Shown: positions 34,379 through 42,159 of the stretch, one piece after another
How the letters are laid out: each line of letters begins with the position of its first letter
Numbering within the stretch: position 1 is the stretch's first letter
Source of the DNA: an uncultured Bacilli bacterium
GTDB taxonomy: Bacteria; Bacillota_I; Bacilli_A; RF39; UBA660
DNA: 64,000 nt
Assembly: GCA_934162125.1 (NCBI GenBank)
Contig: CAKPHU010000004.1
Location: 1 to 64,000 of the forward strand
Reading direction: 5' to 3'
Program-made: the position numbers and the translations under genes
The notes under the pieces: generated by a model
What the model saw: only the letters and a program-made list of their open reading frames with translations
Database searches by the model: none
What the model was told of the DNA's origin: nothing

Positions 34379-34622
34379 AGACATGATGGCTGATATCCTA
34401 GAAAGTGAAAAGAACCTTGTTGTAAATATGGCCATTTCTTTAAACGAAGCAAGTTGTGATACTTTATATAAAAAGTACTACACTATGTTTGAAGAAATAA
34501 GTATGCAAACTAAAGAATTATTTGCCATAGCCTACAACAAAGGTTGGTATCAACTAGAAGAAGCACCAAAAACTAAATTAACAAAAGAACACGATAAATT
34601 ACAAAAAGACTTAAATGCATAA
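34368..34622 (+). CDS. CotF-like (Coat_F family) protein
   Basis: 84 residues reading from GTG 34368, which follows AAGGTGGTG by a good spacing. The DMMADILESEKNLV opening, the SCDTLYKKYYTMFEE helix and the YNKGWYQLEEAP ending match the Coat_F pattern. CotF is a spore-coat protein in Bacillus, but the family also occurs in non-spore-formers. It is coupled with the preceding small helical protein and ends before a strong terminator. Confidence 0.75.
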   Translation: MTAKDMMADILESEKNLVVNMAISLNEASCDTLYKKYYTMFEEISMQTKELFAIAYNKGWYQLEEAPKTKLTKEHDKLQKDLNA

Positions 34623-34647
34623 AAATTTAGTTCAAAATTGAAATTTT

Positions 34648-34673
34648 AACCGCACCACCTGGTGTGGTTTTTT
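34648..34673 (+). terminator. terminator of the CotF-like pair
   Basis: A 10-bp GC-containing stem AACCGCACCA/TGGTGTGGTT (one mismatched-by-wobble pair) and U6. Confidence 0.85.
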
Positions 34674-34677
34674 AATG

Positions 34678-34711
34678 AAAAAAGGAGCAAATCCTATGAA
34701 GGAAGCTCCTC
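34678..34711 (-). terminator. terminator of the DUF308 gene
   Basis: Two-part stem, AGGAGC with GCTCCT outside and TCCT with AGGA inside, followed by six U on the minus strand. Confidence 0.7.
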
Positions 34712-34741
34712 TAAATAACTAATCACTAAAAATTATATATC

Positions 34742-35293
34742 TTACTTTTCTAATACTTTAGTTATTTCTTTAATATTCTTCTTGAATATAATTGTGTCTA
34801 TTATATTTGAAATAGCATAAACTGTGATTATAATACCTAAATAAGTAGTCAAAGCAATAGTTCCAATAGAAGGATTAATAATAATTATTAAACCACAAAT
34901 AATAGAAATAATTGCACAAATTAAAATAGACAACCAATTCTCATAATTATATTTTTGAAGTAAAAGTGCTATTCTTAAGTCAAGTGTTGACTTAGTAACC
35001 ATCACAATACCAGTAACTATAGGGAATAATGTCTTCATTATGTCAGGATTAAGTAGCATTACTACACCTAATAGTATTTCTACTATACCAACTGATAAAA
35101 ATCCCATAAAGAAGAAGCTTGCTTCTTTTTCAAGAATAAAGTATATTCCATTAACTATTAATACTACAGCTAAAATATATGTAATTGTCTCAAAAGAAAC
35201 TTCTGGGAATATAATAAAAATAAGTCCCATTAAAAACATAATTATAGATATTGCAATAGATGAATATAAAAATTTATTCAAATTTTTTAACAT
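34742..35293 (-). CDS. HdeD/DUF308 membrane protein
   Basis: 183 residues with six membrane segments in three pairs, including LMGLIFIIFPEVSFETITYILA and IICGLIIIINPSIG, the repeated DUF308 pattern. HdeD in enterobacteria is an acid-resistance membrane protein; a role here is unknown. The start is ATG 35293 after AAAGGAGAA; an upstream in-frame ATG has no ribosome site. Confidence 0.82.
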   Translation of the reverse strand: MLKNLNKFLYSSIAISIIMFLMGLIFIIFPEVSFETITYILAVVLIVNGIYFILEKEASFFFMGFLSVGIVEILLGVVMLLNPDIMKTLFPIVTGIVMVTKSTLDLRIALLLQKYNYENWLSILICAIISIICGLIIIINPSIGTIALTTYLGIIITVYAISNIIDTIIFKKNIKEITKVLEK

Positions 35294-35349
35294 AATTATT
35301 CTCCTTTCTATTATTATGATAATACATAGAGAAAAATATTCAAATATAA

Positions 35350-35391
35350 AAAAACAATAAAACAACAAATTACCTATTTTGTTGTTTTATT
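35350..35391. terminator. AT-rich bidirectional terminator
   Basis: A 14-bp stem (AATAAAACAACAAA and its complement) with an 8-nt loop that holds the TAG stop of the Cys-cluster gene. Confidence 0.65.
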
Positions 35392-36033
35392 ATTACTCTT
35401 AGAATAAACTTTTAAATAAGCTCCTGATCTTGTCCTAGCATTCTTATATTCTTCTGGAAAACATTTTATTAAATCAGGCAACCCTTCTCTTACATCAACA
35501 AGTTCTCTTTTATCAACTCCATCAGTTTGATCAGTCATTAACTCATAAAATACTCTTTCCACATCTTCTCTAATAACTGTTGTCACATTTTTACCAGTAT
35601 ATCTATAAACCATCTTTCCAAGCAAACCTTGATAAGGTTCCCACAATAGCATTTCTTGTAACGGATTTTTATCTGGATAACACTTCACTTTATCTGGTAT
35701 TAAATTAACTCCTCCACCAGGTCTATGTTCAAAATCATAACTACAACCAGTCTCTGTTAACATTGAACAAGTCTTTTTTAATGAAAATAAATCTATCACA
35801 TCACGACCCACATTACGAGCCCTTAAATATAAAAGTGGTCTAGAAATCATCTTACCATCCGCTAAAGTTCTAAATCTAAACGCTGAAGTAATAGAAACAT
35901 TACCAGTTTCTAAAGCCGCCATTATCTCTGCTTTTGTAATAGTCTTAAAATCACTAACAAAGTAATCACAACCACTTTTCTTACAGCACATTCCTCCACA
36001 AGCTTTACAAATATCTTTATTTTCATATTCCAT
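35374..36033 (-). CDS. YkgJ-like cysteine-cluster protein
   Basis: 219 residues. The N-terminus has CKACGGMCCKKSGC, a CxxC-x-CC cluster like the zinc/iron-chelating YkgJ type, and later single Cys in KTCSML, TGCSYDF and VKCYPDK could complete a metal site. The rest shows no enzymatic motif. The function is unknown. The start is ATG 36033 after GGAGTGG; the upstream ATG 36060 overlaps a -10-like TATAAT. The terminator palindrome covers its final KTTK codons. Confidence 0.65.
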   Translation of the reverse strand: MEYENKDICKACGGMCCKKSGCDYFVSDFKTITKAEIMAALETGNVSITSAFRFRTLADGKMISRPLLYLRARNVGRDVIDLFSLKKTCSMLTETGCSYDFEHRPGGGVNLIPDKVKCYPDKNPLQEMLLWEPYQGLLGKMVYRYTGKNVTTVIREDVERVFYELMTDQTDGVDKRELVDVREGLPDLIKCFPEEYKNARTRSGAYLKVYSKSNNKTTK

Positions 36034-36112
36034 AAACAACACCACTCCGTTTAAGGACATATTATACTAAAAGAAAAGAAAATTTACCATAAATAAATCT
36101 TCTTTTTTTCAA

Positions 36113-36646
36113 CTATTTATTAATTTTAACCGCTTCTATTGCCTTAGAAAGAGCATCTTTTTCATCTTTTGCCACAACACATTTAATTCTCTTTCTATCA
36201 TCAATAAATTTATCAGCTAAAGCCGCAGCCCAACCTTCAAATTTATCCACAACAATTATTGGTATTCCAGCTTGATATGCAATAGCCATTTCTGTAAGTG
36301 TTCCCGAGCCACCTGATATTGCAATAATAACATCACAAGAAAGAACTAAATTAAACTCTCTACCCCCACCTAATTCCAAACCAGAATTAATCATCACTGT
36401 TGGTCTAAAATCTCCATAAATAATTCTTTCTTTACCACTCAACACACCTACGGTCATCCCACCATTTTTACTAGCCTCTTTTGCCGCCTCAGTTGAAAGT
36501 GAAGTATAAGTTTTCTCAGCACCATAAACAAGTATATTACCAGATTTCCCCACTAGTGCTCCCAATCTTTTAGCAAACATTAATGCTTCATCACTATAAT
36601 TTAAATCAGCTGCAGAACCCATTATTCCTATTTGTAATTTTCTCAT
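36113..36646 (-). CDS. TIGR00725/LOG-family Rossmann-fold protein
   Basis: 177 residues with a Rossmann-like fold. The opening IGIMGSAAD and the motif SGGSGTLTEMAIA correspond to the PGGxGTxxE phosphoribohydrolase/nucleotide-binding loop of the LOG superfamily (TIGR00725 subgroup). LOG enzymes release cytokinin-type bases from nucleotides; the TIGR00725 group is less defined. Its ATG overlaps the stop of the 37-residue ORF upstream, with AGGAGGT inside that ORF, so the two are translationally coupled. Confidence 0.82.
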   Translation of the reverse strand: MRKLQIGIMGSAADLNYSDEALMFAKRLGALVGKSGNILVYGAEKTYTSLSTEAAKEASKNGGMTVGVLSGKERIIYGDFRPTVMINSGLELGGGREFNLVLSCDVIIAISGGSGTLTEMAIAYQAGIPIIVVDKFEGWAAALADKFIDDRKRIKCVVAKDEKDALSKAIEAVKINK

Positions 36647-36759
36647 TATTTATTACCTCCTTTATTTTTTTCAACCATTTCATTTATCTTAGTTAAATCA
36701 TCAAATCTAATTTCAAATTGTTCACCATTAAACATATTCTTAACATTAAAAGTTTTCAT
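36646..36759 (-). CDS. 37-residue small ORF between M20 remnant and LOG gene
   Basis: ATG 36759 follows GAGGTAAGT, a ribosome site formed by the last codons of the M20 remnant, and the stop overlaps the LOG start. The peptide opens MKTFNVKNMFNGEQFEIRF and ends KNKGGNK. It could be a real coupled small protein. Alternatively, it may be a leftover 3' end of a longer gene: the frame stays open upstream and joins the M20 frame by a single-base shift. Confidence 0.45.
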   Translation of the reverse strand: MKTFNVKNMFNGEQFEIRFDDLTKINEMVEKNKGGNK

Positions 36760-36761
36760 AC

Positions 36762-37280
36762 TTACCTCATTCTCTCCAAGAATTGAACTTTAAGTTCTAA
36801 TAAACCTTTGCTTGCATTAATCTTTTCATTATAGGTAGGCTCTCCAACAATCATATACTTTGGAAATTGAACTTTTTTACTTACCAATTCATTAATTCCT
36901 GAAAAACCAATCTCTTCATCATACGTAAAAAATAACTTTATACCCTTTTTATTAAAGTCAATTTTAGATACAGCTGATAAAACTGCCGCAATAGACCCTT
37001 TCATATCACTTGTTCCAAGTCCATATAATTTCCCATCAACTTCACTTAAATCCAAAGGACTATAAGACCAATTATCTGCATATGGCACTGTATCAGTATG
37101 GCCTAAAAAACCTATATCACAAACTTCTTTATTGCTCATTACAAGGCAATTGCTTTTATATTCTGTTTTAAATCCTAACCCCTTTAAATATTGTTCTATA
37201 CAATTAATAATATTTTCATTCTCCTTATCATTAATCGTATTGTAACTTACTAATCTTTTTAAAATTTCTTTTGAATTCAT
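36762..37280 (-). pseudogene. truncated M20-family metallopeptidase (ArgE/DapE/CPG2-like)
   Basis: 172 residues, about half the usual 350-400. The N-terminal catalytic half is well kept: metal-ligand His in GHTDTVP, Asp in GTSDMKG, Glu-Glu in TYDEEIGFSG and Glu in VGEPT. The open frame then ends in FLERMR and a stop right after the KGLLELKV strand. The dimerisation domain and the last catalytic His are missing. It is preceded by its own attenuator and has a good AGGAG site, so it is expressed in some form. It is most likely a decaying gene; a short functional form is possible but unlikely. Confidence 0.6.
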
Positions 37281-37312
37281 AATCTATCTCCTTTTTGTTA
37301 ATTTTTTAAACA

Positions 37313-37343
37313 AAAAATGCTACTGCAGTACTTGCAGTAGCAT
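37313..37343 (-). terminator. attenuator terminator of the leader-peptide element
   Basis: A perfect 11-bp stem (ATGCTACTGCA and its complement, 37317-37327 with 37333-37343), 5-nt loop and a U-run, located between the leader peptide and the M20 remnant. Confidence 0.85.
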
Positions 37344-37415
37344 AATAGAGACTATTTATCGTTCATTACACTAGATACAAGCACGACAAATAGCACTTGT
37401 ACCTACGAAATTTTT
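37344..37415 (-). promoter_or_regulatory. alternative-pairing region of the attenuator
   Basis: GGTACAAG (5' side) can pair fully with CTTGTATC to form one hairpin. The same ACAAGTGC can instead pair with GTGCTTGT inside the leader-peptide coding region just after the His codons, and ACGACA in the leader can pair with TGTCGT. These mutually exclusive helices precede the terminator. Pairings were found by eye. Confidence 0.5.
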
Positions 37416-37484
37416 TCAATGTCGTATTAACAAGCACAGACTATTATGATGATGATTAAATTGATTAGTTATTAATTTAAACAT
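37416..37484 (-). CDS. candidate leader peptide with three consecutive His codons
   Basis: A 22-residue ORF, MFKLITNQFNHHHNSLCLL then IRH and TGA, starting at ATG 37484 with a very strong AAGGAGGAAG site 7 nt upstream. It lies between an extended -10 promoter (about 20 nt before it) and an intrinsic terminator, the classical layout of transcription attenuation by ribosome stalling. Histidine is the suspected signal because of CAT-CAT-CAT at codons 11-13 and another CAT at the end. Such peptides escape gene callers because of their size. Confidence 0.6.
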   Translation of the reverse strand: MFKLITNQFNHHHNSLCLLIRH

Positions 37485-37510
37485 AATAATCTTCCTCCTT
37501 AATTGCCAAA

Positions 37511-37519
37511 ATTATAACA
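37511..37519 (-). promoter_or_regulatory. extended -10 promoter of the leader-peptide unit
   Basis: TGTTATAAT on the minus strand, about 27 nt upstream of the leader-peptide ATG. Confidence 0.68.
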
Positions 37520-37544
37520 TCTATCAAATTTAACATATAAATAT

Positions 37545-38048
37545 CTATTTCAAATTAATTTTATAATATCTTGTTTTCTCTTCTTCTTTTATAAAAATAC
37601 CATTATTATTTTCAATAGTTTTTGCACTTCCAATATTTCCAGCAGATGCCTGACCATATACAACAGAAAAACCTAATTTCTTTAATTCATCCAATCCAAG
37701 TTCCAACATTTTAGAACCATAACCTTTTCTTCTTTCTGATTTTCTAATCTGATAATAAAAGTTGCCAGACCACTTCATCCAGTTATCATCAAGTTCTGTT
37801 CTCAAACATATATAGCCAACTGGCTTACTATTAACATACATTATATATGTAATGGTTGGTGTATCATCAACAGTAACCACATTATTCTTTCTACCTATCT
37901 GTTCCAAAATATAGTTCTTAAACTCATCCTCACTTAATCCATATGCCCTATTAGTTTGCCCATTATCGCCATTAGGAATATCTTGATACATTTCATACAA
38001 TTCTCTATCCACTAAATTTAAAGATAATTCTTCTAATTTAAAATTCAT
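37545..38048 (-). CDS. GNAT-family N-acetyltransferase
   Basis: 167 residues. The acetyl-CoA site is visible as IRKSERRKGYGSKMLELGL (about 111-129), preceded by the strand PVGYICLR and followed by VYGQASAGNIGSAKTIENNG-type sequence. The substrate is unknown. It lies 17 nt after the ParB-like gene in the same direction, so the two are likely co-transcribed. Confidence 0.85.
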   Translation of the reverse strand: MNFKLEELSLNLVDRELYEMYQDIPNGDNGQTNRAYGLSEDEFKNYILEQIGRKNNVVTVDDTPTITYIMYVNSKPVGYICLRTELDDNWMKWSGNFYYQIRKSERRKGYGSKMLELGLDELKKLGFSVVYGQASAGNIGSAKTIENNNGIFIKEEEKTRYYKINLK

Positions 38049-38064
38049 AATTATTCCTCACAAA

Positions 38065-38700
38065 TTAATTTCTTGGTCTAACCTCTTCTCCACTTAACAT
38101 TCTTATATCATACTTTCTCATTTCATTTTCTGAAGTATAACCTACATAAGCAAATGTACCATCTAATTTACTTGGATCAAATCCATAAACAGTCATTCTA
38201 GAATGACCTTCTATTATTAGAAACTTTTCATCATTACAAGTAATTAAAATAATTGGTGGAAACTTATTTTTTTTATTATATTCAACTCCATCTAAAAATG
38301 GTTGATTAGAAACATCATAAATTTCTCTACCACTTTTAATAACTTTTGCTGCTTCTACTGGTTTTGATGTTCCATTTGATAACTCATTCCAATAATCATA
38401 ATCAATATAATAAATATTATCTATATCTTCTCTACACAATTCCATATATTTCCATTCTTTTATTTTGGGAAAGTTATTAAATAACTCTTTATCCGGATAT
38501 CCTCTAAATACTTTCATAATATTTAATCTAGACCTATTCTCATCTTCATTAGTTATATCACCATCTAAAATAATAGATGTACTAAGATTTAATTCCAAAA
38601 TAACATGATTCAATTCTTCATTAAATCTTTTAGAATTTAATTCACCCTTTAAAAACTCTAAAATCATTTCTGCTTCAGTTGCTTCTCTTATTAATTTCAT
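38065..38700 (-). CDS. uncharacterised protein with ParB-like EGHSRM motif
   Basis: 211 residues, mixed alpha/beta, with no membrane segment. The block LIIEGHSRMTVYGF near residue 174-187 resembles the GHxRxxA box of the ParB/sulfiredoxin-like fold, and the preceding PPIILITCNDEKF fits the strand before it. The rest is not recognisable. The ribosome site is weak. Upstream is a gene-free stretch of about 240 bp that is very AT-rich with no clear feature. Confidence 0.55.
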   Translation of the reverse strand: MKLIREATEAEMILEFLKGELNSKRFNEELNHVILELNLSTSIILDGDITNEDENRSRLNIMKVFRGYPDKELFNNFPKIKEWKYMELCREDIDNIYYIDYDYWNELSNGTSKPVEAAKVIKSGREIYDVSNQPFLDGVEYNKKNKFPPIILITCNDEKFLIIEGHSRMTVYGFDPSKLDGTFAYVGYTSENEMRKYDIRMLSGEEVRPRN

Positions 38701-38941
38701 CTTTACATCATCTCACAAAATCAAAATTATTTTCTAACTATAAACATAATATTTAAAAATATTTTTTTATTAATACAAAGCTACTTACTTACATCTCAAA
38801 TATATCACAAAAGAAAATTCCCCACAAGTTTCTTTAATTTGTAAAATTAGAGAACGAAACAAGCTCATAATGCAAATTCTATAAACTATTTTAAAGCAAT
38901 AAATTCTATGATAAAATAACTAATATACAAGGGAGGTTTAT

Positions 38942-39382
38942 ATGATAAAAGAAAATTCGAAGCCAAAAATTAGTGAATACAATTTTTTAAGATTGTTATC
39001 TTCTACCATAATTATACAAAGAAGAGATGTTATTATAAAAAAATATGATTTAGAAAAAAATTTATATGGTTTTTACGATAATCCCGATTTTCATTTTTTA
39101 TTTGAAGATGTTGGCAAAAAAGAAAGTGCAGATAATAATCATGTTGATTTAAACAATGCATTTCAGTCTGCCACTACATTTGGATTATTAACTCCAATTC
39201 AAGATGGTGGAGATGTTAGATTCATAATTAATATGACAGAAGAAGAAGCTACTAAAATAAGTTCTGAATTTACCCCAAACGAAATAGTAGCAATGCACAT
39301 GTTATGTACTGAATTAAATGAAAAAGGAAAAAGTGAGCCACCAGCCGTTTTAACCAAAACCCCAAAAAGTACTACAAAATAA
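38942..39382 (+). CDS. hypothetical protein
   Basis: 146 residues, not recognised. There is no signal peptide or membrane segment. The sequence has a helical, charged N-terminus, an acidic middle (EDVGKKESADNN), a helix-rich C-terminal part and a Lys/Thr/Pro tail. A strong AGGGAGG ribosome site supports translation. It is followed 37 bp later by the HD-domain gene. Confidence 0.55.
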   Translation: MIKENSKPKISEYNFLRLLSSTIIIQRRDVIIKKYDLEKNLYGFYDNPDFHFLFEDVGKKESADNNHVDLNNAFQSATTFGLLTPIQDGGDVRFIINMTEEEATKISSEFTPNEIVAMHMLCTELNEKGKSEPPAVLTKTPKSTTK

Positions 39383-39419
39383 TAAGTAACAAATCAATTA
39401 AAAAATTAGTGGTGATCGT

Positions 39420-40088
39420 ATGCAAATTAATAAGAATTTAGTATCATACATAGAAAAAAATATATTTCCAAAATATGAAAAGTATTATTCTCATGGAATG
39501 ATACATATAAATAATGTAATTAAAAATATGCTGATGTTTGCTGACTATTATGGATTAGATAAAAATATGGCCTATGTTGTAGCAGCATTTCATGATATTG
39601 GCTTAAATGTTGATAGAGAAAATCATGAATATGAATCAGGAAAAATACTAAATAATGATACAGAACTAAAAAAATATTTTAATGATGAACAAATCAAAAT
39701 TATGAAAGAAGCCATAGAAGATCATCGAGGTTCCAGAAAAAAAAGGCCAAGGAATTTTTATGGAGAATGTGTTTCAGATTCTGACAGAGACTTTGATATT
39801 GCGTTATTAGCAAAAAGACAACTAGCCACATCATTAAAAACATACCAAGATATTAAAACTTTTGATGAACATTTCGAAAGATGCTATGAATATATTTGCC
39901 GAAGAATTAACAATGATGGTAATTTTAATCTTTGGACAAACAACCCTTTAATGATAGAAAAAAGAGACAAATTTCAAAAAGATTATTTAAATAAGAATTA
40001 TGCAAAGTCAGTATATAAAAAAGAATGGGATCGAATATCAAACGATGGAACAAAAGAAAAAATAATTAATTATTATGAAGATTATTAA
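39420..40088 (+). CDS. HD-domain protein, probable metal-dependent phosphohydrolase
   Basis: 222 residues. HD-superfamily metal ligands are visible: His in SHGMIH, His-Asp in AAFHDIG, and later His and Asp residues in EDHRGS and SDSDRDFD. The lysine-rich C-terminal half has no recognised domain. HD proteins hydrolyse phosphomonoesters or nucleotides; the substrate here cannot be stated. The ribosome site is GGTGATC. Confidence 0.72.
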   Translation: MQINKNLVSYIEKNIFPKYEKYYSHGMIHINNVIKNMLMFADYYGLDKNMAYVVAAFHDIGLNVDRENHEYESGKILNNDTELKKYFNDEQIKIMKEAIEDHRGSRKKRPRNFYGECVSDSDRDFDIALLAKRQLATSLKTYQDIKTFDEHFERCYEYICRRINNDGNFNLWTNNPLMIEKRDKFQKDYLNKNYAKSVYKKEWDRISNDGTKEKIINYYEDY

Positions 40089-40277
40089 AAATAAGTATAA
40101 TTGTTCTAAATTAATAAAACATACTATAAAATACCAAAATATAATCATTTTCTTATGACATTTCTTGTCCTATAATATAATTTAATTACAAAAATTAAAA
40201 GAAAAAAAGCCTTCATAATAATTCTAGACTATCTATGTGTAATATAATTTGTTTTTGAAGTTAGAAGTGATTTAAAT

Positions 40278-41507
40278 ATGAAATATAAAAACGAAGTAAT
40301 AATAATATCAACAATAACTATATTGATATTATTTTTAAAATTGATAAATGTGTTTCAAATTGAAAATGGCCTAGGCTATCCTTTCACTATTGTTTTAATG
40401 ATAATTTGTTTTAGTCTTGCAACTATATTTATTCAAAAAAATATAGATAAAAATTATAGAATAAATAAATTAAATTACAAAAACTTAAACATTTTAAAAT
40501 ATATATTGTCAATTTTAATTATAATATTACACTTACGTCCATTTTTAAACTCTTCAAATGAATTAGATTTAGCATTCAATAATATAGTTACAAGAATATG
40601 TGTTCCTATATTTTTTATAATAACTGGCTATTTTGTTGCGAAAAAAGAAAAAGTAAATAAAAATTATATAAAAGAATACATAAAGAAAACAATACCATTG
40701 TATCTTGCTTGGAGTTTGTTGTACATACCTGTAATAATAGGCACAATAATTCAGTATTTACCAATCATAAATGAGTACATATCAAAAATCAATATTACTT
40801 TACCTTTACTAATTATTCTTTCAATAATATTATTACCTATTATATTGTTAGTTGCTTTATGTTATACAGGAGTTTATTATCATTTATGGTATTTTCCCGC
40901 AACAATATTTTCTTTACTTGTTTTAAAAAAATGGAAACAAAAATTTAATATAAAATACTTATTAGTAATTTCCTTTATATTATTATTGTTTGGTGCAACA
41001 GAAACTTATTATGGAGTTTTACCATTATCAATAAAAAGAACATTATCTTATTATTATAATATTTTCTTTACCACGAGAAATTTCTTATTCTTTGGATTAT
41101 TTTATGTAGTACTAGGTTATTATGTAGGTACAAAAGAAAAGGCATATTCAAAATATTGTTTTCTTAAATTAATTGTTTCATTTTTCCTATTAACTTTTGA
41201 AGCAATTTTATTACATGATACTGATAGACTTAATAGTAATATTTTATTATCTTGTGTTCCATTAACTTATTACTTATTTATTTCATCTATTTATATTACT
41301 AATAAAATGAAATCGGATTTCCAATTTGATACTTATTCTAAATATTATTATTTAATACATCCTATGGTAATTTTTGTTATATCTTTGTTGTATAAAAACC
41401 TAAGTCACTATCCATATCTAAACATCCTAATAGTTATATTAACTACACATATTGCTTCTTCTTTAATAATTAAATTAAAGGAGAAAAACAAAAAATTAAT
41501 TATTTAA
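40278..41507 (+). CDS. acyltransferase-3-family membrane protein
   Basis: 409 residues with about ten membrane segments. The catalytic His/Arg region ILHLRPF in an early helix and the VPIFFIITGYFVAKK segment are typical of acyltransferase family 3 (OafA/NodX-like). It probably acylates a surface sugar or lipid. It is very AT-rich, even against its neighbours, and ends before its own terminator next to tmRNA. Confidence 0.78.
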   Translation: MKYKNEVIIISTITILILFLKLINVFQIENGLGYPFTIVLMIICFSLATIFIQKNIDKNYRINKLNYKNLNILKYILSILIIILHLRPFLNSSNELDLAFNNIVTRICVPIFFIITGYFVAKKEKVNKNYIKEYIKKTIPLYLAWSLLYIPVIIGTIIQYLPIINEYISKINITLPLLIILSIILLPIILLVALCYTGVYYHLWYFPATIFSLLVLKKWKQKFNIKYLLVISFILLLFGATETYYGVLPLSIKRTLSYYYNIFFTTRNFLFFGLFYVVLGYYVGTKEKAYSKYCFLKLIVSFFLLTFEAILLHDTDRLNSNILLSCVPLTYYLFISSIYITNKMKSDFQFDTYSKYYYLIHPMVIFVISLLYKNLSHYPYLNILIVILTTHIASSLIIKLKEKNKKLII

Positions 41508-41528
41508 TAAAATATAATTTATTGCTTG

Positions 41529-41559
41529 GATTAGTTTGAAATTTAACTAATCTTTTTTT
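41529..41559 (+). terminator. terminator of the acyltransferase gene
   Basis: Perfect 8-bp stem GATTAGTT/AACTAATC with 8-nt loop and U7. Confidence 0.8.
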
Positions 41560-41567
41560 ATGCACAA

Positions 41568-41593
41568 CAAAAAACTAACTATTTCTAGTTAGC
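41568..41593 (-). terminator. terminator of tmRNA
   Basis: Stem CTAACTA/TAGTTAG with GAAA loop and U6 on the minus strand; a second hairpin (CTCAGAA/TTCTGAG) lies between it and the tmRNA 3' end. Confidence 0.82.
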
Positions 41594-41636
41594 ATTTATT
41601 ACTCTCAGAAGTTAATTTCTGAGTTATCTATCAAAA

Positions 41637-42015
41637 TGGTGGAGCTGAGGAGAATCGAACTCCTGTCCGAAAATAAAGCTACATAAACCTCTACAAGCTT
41701 AGTTAACTAATTATTTTAGTATACCATCCAAGTAATTAACGACCAAGACAATATACGAGTTCTAAATTCTTTCTATTCTCCGAACTAAGAATAGCTATAA
41801 TCTACTAAAATGAGCCTTCTAAAATCACGTAGATAAAGATTTAAGAAAGCGCAGGCCTTATATTATTATTAGGCAAAAGCAACTGCTTGACGTCCGCCAA
41901 ATAAGTTGCTAACTGCATTTTTTAAATTTTTTGCATTTATTTTTTTGTGTCCGTAACGTGGACATTCGACTTGCCATCTATGCTCTAATATTCCCGTCGA
42001 AACCATGTCAGCCCC
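41637..42015 (-). ncRNA. ssrA: transfer-messenger RNA
   Basis: 379 nt. The 5' end GGGGCTGA pairs with TCAGCTCC at the 3' end, which is followed by an encoded CCA. The tRNA-like part contains the GGTTTCGACGG block near the 5' end and GGAGTTCGATTCTCC as T-arm. The tag reading frame (41869-41934) begins at GCA and reads AKNLKNAVSNLFGG then RQAVAFA, 21 residues, followed by three TAA in a row. With SmpB, encoded at 45172-45609, it rescues stalled ribosomes. A 21-residue tag ending AFA is longer than the usual 10-15. Confidence 0.96.
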
Positions 42016-42025
42016 ATGTAGCTAG

Positions 42026-42034
42026 ATTATATCA
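42026..42034 (-). promoter_or_regulatory. extended -10 promoter of ssrA
   Basis: TGATATAAT on the minus strand, about 11 nt upstream of the mature 5' end. Confidence 0.68.
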
Positions 42035-42117
42035 TACTTTAAAGTAAAATGCCACCTGTAAAATATAAAATATCTTAAAAAAATATACACTGAAACTTTA
42101 TAAAACGTACCAAAACA

Positions 42118-42126
42118 TGATATACT
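42118..42126 (+). promoter_or_regulatory. extended -10 promoter of pflBA
   Basis: TGATATACT on the plus strand, about 34 nt before the pflB start. Confidence 0.62.
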
Positions 42127-42159
42127 ATTAAAGTAAACTTAATGATAGAAGGTGAATAA

